From the NCBI GenBank assembly GCA_019634245.1, contig JAHQVR010000209.1, forward strand, positions 1 through 30,351: DNA of 30,351 nt, in the 5' to 3' direction. Of this stretch, positions 8,164-15,946 are shown in pieces (position 1 is the stretch's first letter; every line of letters starts with the position of its first letter). The notes under the pieces were generated by a model. It did no database searches and was not told where the DNA came from. It worked only from the letters and a program-made list of their open reading frames with translations. Source of the stretch: Gammaproteobacteria bacterium. GTDB taxonomy: Bacteria; Pseudomonadota; Gammaproteobacteria; Granulosicoccales; Granulosicoccaceae. The translations under genes were made by a program, and so were the position numbers.

Positions 8164-9144
8164 TTACCACAAAGAGGTGCGCGAATAACGGCGCGACAGT
8201 GAATTAGCAATAATAACGAGAGTGAACGCTATAACAGCATTGAACAAACCGGCGGCTGCTGCCACATCGTATTGCCCACCTTGTAGGCCTTGTCGATAGA
8301 TGAATGTGTTGACGACATCAGCTGTCGAGTAAGTAGCGGGCTGATACAACAGAATAATTAATTCGAACGACACTTCCATGATGTTACCAATGCGAATTAT
8401 GAGCATGATAATAATCGTGGGCAATATCGATGGAATGGTTATTTTCCACATCATCTGCCAGCGACTGGCTCCATCAACCACAGCACTTTCGTAAAGCGAC
8501 GGATTAACGCCAGCGATAGCGGCGAGGAATACGATAGAGCCAAATCCGGCTTCCTGCCATATGCCAGTGCCCACAAAAATGGGTCGAAACCACTCTGGTT
8601 TAGTGAGAAAGTAAATCGAGTCTATTCCGAACCAGCCCAAAATGGCGTTGACGATCCCTGCGGTGGGTGAAAACGCGGTAATAACAATCCCCGCAATGAT
8701 CACCGTGGAAATAAAGTGCGGCAAGTAGACGATGGTTTGAGTGACTCGCTTGTATGTGGCCCTAATGATTTCATTAAACATTAACGCCAGAATGATCGGA
8801 GCCGGAAAACCAAATAAAAGATTAAGAGCGCTAATTTTAACGGTGTTCCAAACGGCTCGAATGAATTGATCATTCGAGAACAGTGTTTCAAAATGTTCGA
8901 AGCCAATCCACGGACTTGCCGCTACACCCCGAAATATCGAATAGTCTTTAAACGCGATCTGAAGCCCATACATGGGTTTGTAAAGAAACACAATAAACCA
9001 GACGATCGCCGGCGCAAGCATCACATAAAGTTGCCAATCATTCCGAAGATGATCGAGCATCCAAGTGAGTTTTTCTATCAGCGACCGTTTCGGCTTTTGG
9101 TATTTAACGTTCCCAGCCGGCGTCTTGTTTGAATCCGAGCTCAC
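8164..9144 (-). CDS. algM1: ABC importer inner-membrane permease, AlgM1/LplB-like (MalF type)
   Basis: The protein has 326 residues and starts at GTG 9144, overlapping the TGA of the ATPase gene (GTGA). AlgM1 of Sphingomonas A1 is almost the same length (about 324). A hydrophilic Lys/Arg-rich N-terminus of about 38 residues precedes the first of about six membrane helices (around 38-58). The EAA-type loop is [20 protein letters not shown], about residues 214-233. In this family the two permeases form a heterodimer that binds an ATPase dimer and receives long oligosaccharides from a large binding protein. Its place between ATPase and second permease fits a single transcript. Confidence 0.88.
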   Translation of the reverse strand: MSSDSNKTPAGNVKYQKPKRSLIEKLTWMLDHLRNDWQLYVMLAPAIVWFIVFLYKPMYGLQIAFKDYSIFRGVAASPWIGFEHFETLFSNDQFIRAVWNTVKISALNLLFGFPAPIILALMFNEIIRATYKRVTQTIVYLPHFISTVIIAGIVITAFSPTAGIVNAILGWFGIDSIYFLTKPEWFRPIFVGTGIWQEAGFGSIVFLAAIAGVNPSLYESAVVDGASRWQMMWKITIPSILPTIIIMLIIRIGNIMEVSFELIILLYQPATYSTADVVNTFIYRQGLQGGQYDVAAAAGLFNAVIAFTLVIIANSLSRRYSRTSLW

Positions 9145-10235
9145 GCCGCGGCTTGTCCTGTAATAACCGATCCACTTTCAGCATCAAACACCTTCATGAA
9201 GCTAATAGGTGCGTAGACCTGGTCAACCTCGGATAGATGGGTGATGTCTCCAAGAGTTTCTGTTTTAACAATCATGGGTTGTCCACCCACGGTGGCGTGT
9301 AGCAAGGCTTCGGAGCCTAAGGTTTCCACCAGATTGAGCGTGATGGGGATTGCAGAAGACTGCTCCCCAGAAGTAAGAGATAGATGTTCCGGGCGTATGC
9401 CGATTACCACGGGCTGACCATCACTGAGATCCTTGTTGCCCGGTAGCGCGAAAGCGACTTCACCAATTTTTACTTGTAACCCGGCATCTGTGGTTGAAAT
9501 CGACCCATGTAACTGATTCATAGGAGGGGAGCCAATAAATCCGGCAACGAATGTGTTGGCTGGGTTCATGAACAGCTCCATGGGTGTGCCAATTTGCTCA
9601 ATAATGCCTTCATTCATGACGACAATACGATCGGCTAACGTCATGGCCTCTACCTGGTCGTGTGTGACGTAGACCGACGTTACACCCAGCCGCTTGTGTA
9701 GTAATTTGATCTCCGCTCTCATCTGTGTGCGCAGTTTCGCGTCCAAGTTCGATAGTGGTTCGTCGAACAAAAAGACTCGCGGATGACGAACTATGGCGCG
9801 ACCCATGGCAACACGCTGTCTTTGACCTCCGGATAAATCTGCCGGTCGTCTTTCCAAGTAGTCAGTCAGGCCTAAGGTTTCGGCTACCTCACTGACCGAT
9901 TTGGCAATTTCCGGTTTAGGTGTTTTGCGTATACGGAGACCAAAGGCAATATTGTCAGCGACATTTAAATGAGGGTAGAGAGCGTAGTTCTGAAACACCA
10001 TCGCGACATCGCGGTCTTTAGGGGCAACCCGATTGACCAATCGATCATTGATGTACAGAGACCCGGCTGTTATTTCTTCCAATCCTGCGATCATGCGCAG
10101 AGTTGTGGACTTGCCGCACCCAGAAGGGCCCACCAGGACAACGAACTCTTGTTCCGCCACATTCAGGTCAATTCCGTGTACCACCTGTAGGGACCCATAC
10201 GCTTTGACGATGCCTTCGAGACGAACGCCTGCCAT
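9141..10235 (-). CDS. algS: ABC importer ATPase, AlgS/UgpC/MsmX-like
   Basis: The protein has 364 residues from ATG 10235, selected because AGGAG lies five bases upstream; a TTG at 10253 is the only longer in-frame choice. Walker A is GPSGCGKST (36-44), the Q-loop glutamine is Q82, the signature is LSGGQ (134-138), Walker B is VFLFDEP (154-160) and the switch histidine is H192. A C-terminal TOBE/MalK-like regulatory domain occupies about 235-364. Size and architecture match the sugar-importer ATPases. It is first in the minus-strand operon, immediately downstream of the shared regulatory region with the GntR gene, and should energise alginate-oligosaccharide import. MalK-type ATPases may also serve other sugar importers. 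Confidence 0.92.
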   Translation of the reverse strand: MAGVRLEGIVKAYGSLQVVHGIDLNVAEQEFVVLVGPSGCGKSTTLRMIAGLEEITAGSLYINDRLVNRVAPKDRDVAMVFQNYALYPHLNVADNIAFGLRIRKTPKPEIAKSVSEVAETLGLTDYLERRPADLSGGQRQRVAMGRAIVRHPRVFLFDEPLSNLDAKLRTQMRAEIKLLHKRLGVTSVYVTHDQVEAMTLADRIVVMNEGIIEQIGTPMELFMNPANTFVAGFIGSPPMNQLHGSISTTDAGLQVKIGEVAFALPGNKDLSDGQPVVIGIRPEHLSLTSGEQSSAIPITLNLVETLGSEALLHATVGGQPMIVKTETLGDITHLSEVDQVYAPISFMKVFDAESGSVITGQAAA

Positions 10236-10293
10236 TGTGACTCCTGATTCCAAGCTAGGCGCAACCGCTTAAAAAACAGGGGCTGCGAGCAAT

Positions 10294-10353
10294 ACTATAA
10301 ACTAGTATACTAGTATTAAATCTAATTGACTAGTGGAAAACTGATGATATACA
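10294..10353. promoter_or_regulatory. divergent promoter/operator region between the alg operon and gntR
   Basis: ACTAGTATACTAGT at 10301-10314 is a perfect 14-bp palindrome, and a third ACTAGT lies at 10329-10334. For the minus operon a -10 TATAGT is at 10294-10299, so the palindrome fills the -10/-35 spacer. For gntR, TTGACT (10326-10331) and TATACA (10348-10353) are spaced by 16 bases, and the third ACTAGT overlaps that -35. A GTATAC core with flanking TAG is compatible with operators of the FadR/FCD group of GntR regulators. Binding by the adjacent regulator is inferred. Confidence 0.65.
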
Positions 10354-10365
10354 GGGAGTTTTGAC

Positions 10366-11064
10366 ATGGTGATCTCAGGTCGAACCCAGGATCGACGCAC
10401 CAGTGTAGACGAGATTTTCGATTACTTGTATGAGGAAATTCGAACGCTTCGTCTGCGGCCCGGAGATAAGATCTCGGAAGCGGAAGTTGCGGCCCACTTC
10501 GGTACTTCCCGGCAACCCGTACGAGATGCCTTCAGTCGGCTCGAAATTATCGACTTGTTGAATATTAGGCCCCAGCGCGCCACGGAGGTCAAACGGTTTT
10601 CAATGGTAGACATTCAAAGGTCCCGTTTCGTCCGCATGGCTATCGAAGCTGAAGTATTACGACGCGCAGCCAAGCGTTGTGATGATTCAGATGTGCAGCA
10701 TTTGGCTGGCTGCTTAAGCCGGCAGAAAGTAGCGCGAGATGCGGACGACTACCGATTATTCACTGAACTTGATTATGAATTCCACCAGCAGCTATGCGAG
10801 GTGGCGGGTGTGCCTTATGCGTTCGATGTAATTTCTGCAGAAAAAGCCAAAGTAGATCGACTGTGCCTGTTGAGTTTATCCCAGGAACAGATGCTGCCGC
10901 AGTTATATGATGATCATCGAGCTATTGTGGAAGCTGTGCAGGCCGGAGATTCAGAAGCGGCAGTAGCGGTCGGTGCCCTTCACTTGTCCCGACTGGATCA
11001 CACGATCAACACCATCGCGAAAACCCAATCTGATTATTTTGAAGCACCGGCGGATACGCAGTGA
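10366..11064 (+). CDS. GntR-family (FadR/FCD) transcriptional regulator, probable alginate-operon repressor
   Basis: The protein has 232 residues with a good ribosome site (GGGAG, seven bases before ATG 10366). An N-terminal winged helix spans about residues 15-80, with the recognition segment EAEVAAHFGTSRQPVRDAF. An FCD all-helical ligand domain follows (about 90-215). Asp and His residues typical of the FCD metal/ligand pocket are seen in ELDYEFHQQL, DDHRAIV and GALHLSRL. Such proteins usually bind sugar acids or carboxylates and repress divergent genes. It is divergent from the alginate importer operon and one base from the manD start, so it likely controls both directions. In Sphingomonas A1 a GntR-type protein (AlgO) has the comparable role. 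The inducer is unknown. Confidence 0.88.
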   Translation: MVISGRTQDRRTSVDEIFDYLYEEIRTLRLRPGDKISEAEVAAHFGTSRQPVRDAFSRLEIIDLLNIRPQRATEVKRFSMVDIQRSRFVRMAIEAEVLRRAAKRCDDSDVQHLAGCLSRQKVARDADDYRLFTELDYEFHQQLCEVAGVPYAFDVISAEKAKVDRLCLLSLSQEQMLPQLYDDHRAIVEAVQAGDSEAAVAVGALHLSRLDHTINTIAKTQSDYFEAPADTQ

Positions 11065-11065
11065 A

Positions 11066-12292
11066 ATGAAAATCACTGATGCGACTGTTTTTGTGGGGGG
11101 GCCTGGCAAAAACTATGTCACTCTAAAGGTTATGACCGACCAGGGCGTCTATGGCTTAGGTGATGCCACTCTCAATAACCGTGAAACCCTGCCTGCCCAT
11201 TATTTAAAAGACTATCTGATTCCGAATTTGATCGGTCGAGATCCCAGAAACAGTGAAGACATCTGGCAGTATTTTTATCGAGGTGCTTACTTTCGCCGAG
11301 GCCCTGTCGCTATGGCTGCGTTCGGTGCCATTGATATGGCATTGTGGGACATAAAGGCAAAACTTGCTGACATGCCGTTGTATCAGCTATTCGGAGGTAA
11401 GAGCCGAGATAGTGCGATGGTCTATGCCCATGCTACAGGAGCTGATCTAGAAGAACTGATGGATTCGATTGAGTATCACCGAGATCAAGGGTATAAAGCG
11501 GTGCGAGTGCAGTGCGGCATTCCCGGCATGCCAACCCCCAGCTACGGGGTGTCAGAAAATCCTGGAGATACAAAAAATTTTATTACCGATTTTGGCGGTG
11601 TACGGCCCAAACAAGAGATTTGGGATTCAGAGCGATATCTGCGTTATATGCCTGATGCTTTGTCGCAGATTCGTGACCGGTTTGGTCCTGAATTAAAAAT
11701 TTTGCATGACGTGCACCACCGATTGTTGCCCCGTGAAGCCGCAGAGTTCGCCAAAGAAGTGGAGCCGGTAAGATTGTTCTGGCTTGAAGATCCAACCCCT
11801 GCTGATGACCAGGCTGCATTAACCTATCTGCGGCAACAGTCAACGGTGCCCATCGCAATTGGTGAAGTATTTAATTCCATTTGGGATTGCAAGCAACTGA
11901 TAGAGCAGGAACTTATAGATTTTATTCGCGTTGCGGTGACGTACGCTGGAGGCATCACTCACGTTAAACGCATAGTGGATTTTGCTGCTTTGCATCATGT
12001 TCGCACTGGATTCCATGGTGCACCAAGCCACTCACCGCTGTGTATGGCAGCGCAAGCGCATTTAAATACATGGGCCCCAAATTTCGGAATACAAGAATAT
12101 CTGGTGCTGGGCACTCCTGAATGTGACGCTTTGTTCCCATCCAACCATCGAGTGGAACAAGGGATGATGAGCGTTAGCGATGACCCAGGGCTAGGGGTTG
12201 AGTTTAGTGAAGAGGAGGCCAAAAAATACTCCTACACACCGGGCAGTCATCCGATAGTACGACTGGAGGACGGCACACTTTGGAATTATTAA
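11066..12292 (+). CDS. manD: enolase-superfamily D-mannonate dehydratase (ManD/RspA type)
   Basis: The protein has 408 residues, usual for ManD (about 402). ATG 11066 follows the gntR stop by one base, so translation is probably coupled; longer starts inside gntR lack support. ManD removes water from D-mannonate to give 2-keto-3-deoxygluconate with Mg2+. Metal ligands are D215 (ILHDVHH), E241 (WLEDPTP) and E267 (AIGEVFN). R147, Y160 and H217 match the Arg147, Tyr159 and His212 active-site residues I recall from the Novosphingobium enzyme. The HGAPSHSP segment (317-324) carries the other active-site histidine region. The family includes efficient mannonate dehydratases, poor mannonate/gluconate dehydratases and near-inactive RspA members, and sequence reading cannot separate these. 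Confidence 0.85.
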   Translation: MKITDATVFVGGPGKNYVTLKVMTDQGVYGLGDATLNNRETLPAHYLKDYLIPNLIGRDPRNSEDIWQYFYRGAYFRRGPVAMAAFGAIDMALWDIKAKLADMPLYQLFGGKSRDSAMVYAHATGADLEELMDSIEYHRDQGYKAVRVQCGIPGMPTPSYGVSENPGDTKNFITDFGGVRPKQEIWDSERYLRYMPDALSQIRDRFGPELKILHDVHHRLLPREAAEFAKEVEPVRLFWLEDPTPADDQAALTYLRQQSTVPIAIGEVFNSIWDCKQLIEQELIDFIRVAVTYAGGITHVKRIVDFAALHHVRTGFHGAPSHSPLCMAAQAHLNTWAPNFGIQEYLVLGTPECDALFPSNHRVEQGMMSVSDDPGLGVEFSEEEAKKYSYTPGSHPIVRLEDGTLWNY

Positions 12293-12331
12293 CGCGATAC
12301 TTGGTTCGTCATCGCGTTCAAACAGTTTTTT
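12291..12331 (+). terminator. hairpin plus T-run between manD and the MATE gene
   Basis: AACGCGAT (12291-12298), starting in the manD stop codon, pairs perfectly with ATCGCGTT (12311-12318) across a 12-base loop. A run of six T occurs at 12326-12331, seven bases beyond the stem. It may reduce read-through into the MATE gene. Confidence 0.4.
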
Positions 12332-12368
12332 CGCTTCGGTGTTTAGAATTTTCTGGTATTTCGCCGGT

Positions 12369-13742
12369 ATGAGCACCGATTCCAAAGCTGGCGCTCTGAT
12401 CAATTCGCAAACCCCCTCTACCTCTGAAATTTTTGCTATGTCGTGGCCTATGGCTATGCGCGCCGTAATGATGTTTTCCATCGTTATTATCGATCTCTAT
12501 TTGGTTTCTTTTTTAGGTGAGGAAGCGGTTGCATCTATTGGTATTGCCGGCGTCATCCTGGGCATAGTCTTAGGCTGTGCGAACGCTTTTGCCAATGCGA
12601 TGCAAATCAAAGTTGCGCAAGCTTATGGCACTGAAGATCCGCTGGAGCTGAAAACAGCCTTCTACAGTGGGTTGCTCATCAACGTGACGCTTACGGTTAC
12701 CGGCATCTGCCTGATCTTGGCTTTCGGAGAACAATTGATCGAAGCCATGGCCCATTCAACACAGATAGCTGATGGCGCAGCTGCCTATCTAAATGTTTTT
12801 TTACTGGTTTTGTTCGTTGAGTCTTTAAGTGGCGCATTAACCAGTCACTTCAATGGTTGCGGGCAGACCAGACAAGCCTTTTATAGTTTTCTTATATCGG
12901 CACCGGTCAATGTTTTAACCAGTGCTGTTCTGATTTTTGGGATGGTTGGTTTTCCTGAACTGGGGCTGGTGGGTGCTGCCTGGGGAACGTTACTTGGGGC
13001 GACCATGCGATTCGTCTATTTAGCGCTTAAGTTTTATTCTTCCTATGGCTTGTTTGTTGTGGTAGCCGGATGGCTGGATCAAAGCCTTTCAATCTCAGTG
13101 CGTAAACAGTTTAGTTTTTCCTGGCCCATAGCCGCTACGTTTGTCAGTATGACCTTTGCGAATCAGGCGTGTATGGCTATCTACTCAAATTTAAATGTCT
13201 ACCAGTTCGCTGCTATGACGTTGATCATGCCTTGGGTTCGACTTGCAGGACAGCTGAGTTACACCTGGACGCAGGCCACCGGAATATTAGTGGCTCAGTT
13301 GCTGGGTAAATCTCTGTCCTCTGATGCGTTGGATGGATTTCTAAGCCGAGCCTGGCGGGGCGCTTTCGTTGCAGCAGCCATTGTTGCGATGGTTTATGCG
13401 TTGATTGTATTCTCTACCGGATGGATTTACTCCGAACTTGCCTTGGAGACTCGACTGGCATTATTCAGTTTCTTACCTGTGTTGTTGATAATGCCATTTC
13501 CTCGCGTGTCCAACGCAATTTGTGGCAACGTGTTACGAGCCTCGGGTGATACAAAGACGTCAATGAACATTCATCTAGCGGCGAATTGGTTATTCATGGT
13601 GCCCATAACCGCGGTGTGTGTCTTGTTCTTGGGGTTATCTGTAACCTGGGTATTTGCACTCTTTCTTGTGGAAGAGCTGATTAAGTTTCCATTTTTTCAT
13701 CGTCGCATCTGGAGTAAGGAATGGCACAATTTAAAAAAATAA
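12369..13742 (+). CDS. MATE family multidrug/metabolite efflux transporter
   Basis: The protein has 457 residues from ATG 12369; a GTG at 12339 would add ten residues. About twelve membrane helices are arranged as two similar halves, as in MatE-domain Na+/H+-coupled antiporters. The first helix region contains MSWPMAMRAVMM and the FLGEEAVASIGIAG segment; the related segment of each half shows the typical polar positions in hydrophobic helices. MATE proteins export cationic drugs or metabolites from the cytoplasm. The gene lies 76 bases after manD on the same strand, with a hairpin in between, so co-transcription is possible but uncertain. A link to uronate metabolism (for example exporting an overflow product) is speculation. 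The ribosome-binding site is weak. Confidence 0.85.
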   Translation: MSTDSKAGALINSQTPSTSEIFAMSWPMAMRAVMMFSIVIIDLYLVSFLGEEAVASIGIAGVILGIVLGCANAFANAMQIKVAQAYGTEDPLELKTAFYSGLLINVTLTVTGICLILAFGEQLIEAMAHSTQIADGAAAYLNVFLLVLFVESLSGALTSHFNGCGQTRQAFYSFLISAPVNVLTSAVLIFGMVGFPELGLVGAAWGTLLGATMRFVYLALKFYSSYGLFVVVAGWLDQSLSISVRKQFSFSWPIAATFVSMTFANQACMAIYSNLNVYQFAAMTLIMPWVRLAGQLSYTWTQATGILVAQLLGKSLSSDALDGFLSRAWRGAFVAAAIVAMVYALIVFSTGWIYSELALETRLALFSFLPVLLIMPFPRVSNAICGNVLRASGDTKTSMNIHLAANWLFMVPITAVCVLFLGLSVTWVFALFLVEELIKFPFFHRRIWSKEWHNLKK

Positions 13743-13928
13743 GGAAATGGTGCCGTTCACTTTTGTATTAAAGCGTAGCGAACTCATTTGTTTGTACTGG
13801 TGTTTTTTTCGTACTCACCCTATCATACTGACCTGGCATGTTCGCTCGGAAAAACCCACTGGCGCAACTTCGCTTGGGAACCTCTATCGGAAAGGGTTCG
13901 ATAAGTTAAATCTAACTGTGAGACTTCG

Positions 13929-15131
13929 CTATGGTGAATCACCGGCCATAGTTTGTTGGGACAAAACTATCGCTTGGCCTTTGCGAGAGGAGGTTTCAAT
14001 CGCCTCGATCAACTGCTGTGCGGCAAGTGCCCTACGACCGGCTACCAGGGGAGGGTAGTGCTGTTCCACAGCATCAATAAAGTCCTCAATCACAGCTTGA
14101 TGCAACGCTGTTTTTGACTGCGGCTTGTAAGGATCACTTGATTCTGTTGTCGATGATTGTGCTGTTGAGTGTGTCTTGGATGATGCTGAGGGCGTGGTTG
14201 AAATTGCTGGATCAGCTGCGTTAGGTGGTTCCGCTGAAGACTGAATGCTCGATGGTGAAGTGGTTGGGTAACGTTCTTTGCGGCCATCTCGCCAAAAAAT
14301 CTCTGCAGTATCAGCGCACAGTTTCATTGATCCGCGCTCACAATGTATCGTGATAGTGTCACCACCGGGTGGAAACGAGGCTGTGCTGGCCACCAAGGAA
14401 CCCATCGCACCCGAGGCGAAGTGCAAACCGGCGACGGCAAAATCTTCGGCCTCCATTTGGTGAAGCGGGGTGGTGGCTGTCATTGCTTGTACGCGGTACA
14501 CAGGGCCTGCTAGGCTTAGTGCCAAATCTATGGTGTGAATCGCTTGAGTAATTAACACGCCACCACCGTCTCGGTGGTAGGTGCCGCGATCTAACTCATC
14601 GTAATAGGATTGTGGTCGCCACAATGGTGCTTGTATTTCAACGTACCCTTGTCTGCCTAAAACTCCACTTTCCAGTTTATGCTTTGCCCAACGCGATGAG
14701 TGACGGGCTCGATGTTGAAACAAAACGCCCAGTAGCGTGCCAGCTTGCTCGCACGTTTGTATTACCTCTAACGCTTCCCCTACGTTGCGAGCAATCGGTT
14801 TTTCTAGCAACACATGTATGCCAGATTGGGCTAACGTTCTGATCAGTTCAATACGTACGCTGGGTGGAGTGGCAACAATAGCGATGCGTATGCTTGGCAT
14901 TTGGGCGACCGCGTCGATGTCACTGGTGAACAATGGGGTAGGGCCCGCATAGTGTTCTGCCAAATATTTCGCGCGATTTGGATGGCGTGACACAATGGCT
15001 AACAGCTTTGCTCTTGGTTGCATGTTGGACAATGCTTCCACATGGCGTTGCGCAATCATTCCTGCACCGATTAGAACGACCCCCAGTGGTCTTTCATTGC
15101 TAGTTATGCCCACAGAGTGATTTACATCCAA
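13929..15131 (-). CDS. Gfo/Idh/MocA family oxidoreductase with Ser/Thr-rich insertion
   Basis: The protein has 400 residues. The Rossmann motif GAGMIAQRHV lies at about 22-31, and the family EKP motif is in LLEKPIARN (about 109-117). A C-terminal substrate domain has GGGVLITQAIHTIDL, carrying the usual active-site D/H positions. These enzymes oxidise or reduce sugars, inositols or cyclic diols with NAD(P). Residues about 288-340 form a low-complexity stretch rich in Ser, Thr, Ala and Pro, inserted before the last helical region (HQAVIEDFIDAVEQ); relatives normally have a short loop there. The start is uncertain: TTG 15131 has GGAG 13 bases upstream and GTG 15113 is an alternative. It is convergent with the MATE gene and divergent from the cupin gene. 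Substrate unknown. Confidence 0.8.
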   Translation of the reverse strand: MDVNHSVGITSNERPLGVVLIGAGMIAQRHVEALSNMQPRAKLLAIVSRHPNRAKYLAEHYAGPTPLFTSDIDAVAQMPSIRIAIVATPPSVRIELIRTLAQSGIHVLLEKPIARNVGEALEVIQTCEQAGTLLGVLFQHRARHSSRWAKHKLESGVLGRQGYVEIQAPLWRPQSYYDELDRGTYHRDGGGVLITQAIHTIDLALSLAGPVYRVQAMTATTPLHQMEAEDFAVAGLHFASGAMGSLVASTASFPPGGDTITIHCERGSMKLCADTAEIFWRDGRKERYPTTSPSSIQSSAEPPNAADPAISTTPSASSKTHSTAQSSTTESSDPYKPQSKTALHQAVIEDFIDAVEQHYPPLVAGRRALAAQQLIEAIETSSRKGQAIVLSQQTMAGDSP

Positions 15132-15240
15132 GGTAGTCAGCTGACTCCATGATATGGCATTCTATTCCTTTGAGATAGACAATTTAAAATTTACGTTTTT
15201 CATACACATAAATCAGAGCAAGATCACTGGAGTAAGTGCC

Positions 15241-15825
15241 ATGGCGAGAGAATTTCGCAGAGTTGTAACGAGTCATGATGAAAAGGGCAAGGCCATTGTG
15301 GTGAGTGATGCAACCGCCACTCAGTATTTGGAGCGGCCCAATCGCCCAGGCGTACGTCTGACCAATTTTTGGATCGAACGAGGTAGCCCAGCTGAGTACG
15401 ATGGTCCAGAGGAAACCTGTACCGGCGACTTCGTGCTGCATCCACCGCCTATGGGAAGCACTTTCCGTTGTGTTGAATTTTTACCTGAAGATCCGGATGT
15501 ATTAAAAACGCTGGATGGTAAATCAGCGTTCGGAGAGATGGGCGCTAGTGACAATATCGTCGAAAATTCCCGGCACCCGTTTATGCATCGAACCGATTCA
15601 TTGGATTACGCTATCGTGTTATCTGGGGAAATTTGGATGATGTTGGATGAGGAAGAAGACGATGTGTTGCTAAAGGCCGGAGATGTGCTGATTCAGAGAG
15701 GTAATAATCATGCCTGGTCGAATCGTGGAACCGAGCCCTGTGTCATAGCTTTTGTGTTAATCGATGGAGTGACTCAAAGAGATGCGCCGAAAGATAAATC
15801 CAAGGGAATTCCAAGAAAAGAGTAA
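15241..15825 (+). CDS. cupin-domain protein of unknown substrate
   Basis: The protein has 194 residues from ATG 15241, which has GGAG at 15229-15232; an in-frame extension to 15154 is hydrophobic and lacks a ribosome site. The conserved beta-barrel lies in the C-terminal half: HRTDSLDYAIVLSGEIWMML, then LKAGDVLIQRGNNHAWSNRG. Metal-binding candidates are the His in HRTDSLDY and the His in NNHAW; the usual HxH of motif 1 is reduced to a single His, with Asp and Tyr near. Similar cupins occur beside dehydrogenases and transporters for small organic acids or aromatics and may act as isomerases, dioxygenases or sensors. It is divergent from the Gfo/Idh/MocA gene and convergent with the TRAP permease. 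Confidence 0.75.
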   Translation: MAREFRRVVTSHDEKGKAIVVSDATATQYLERPNRPGVRLTNFWIERGSPAEYDGPEETCTGDFVLHPPPMGSTFRCVEFLPEDPDVLKTLDGKSAFGEMGASDNIVENSRHPFMHRTDSLDYAIVLSGEIWMMLDEEEDDVLLKAGDVLIQRGNNHAWSNRGTEPCVIAFVLIDGVTQRDAPKDKSKGIPRKE

Positions 15826-15946
15826 TGAACGAATTTTGTTCTTTGAGGTTCTACGGCTGACGTTTAAATCTGATTCAGTGAGAAACTGTATAGAGATCGA
15901 AGAACATCTAGTAAGGGTATTCGTAAAAATATACTTCGCAGTCCGA

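Noticed and set aside
13747..14058. Plus-strand open frame of 103 codons after the MATE gene
   Set aside because: It overlaps the end of the Gfo/Idh/MocA gene on the other strand, has no ribosome site and reads as a Cys/Trp-rich non-protein-like sequence.
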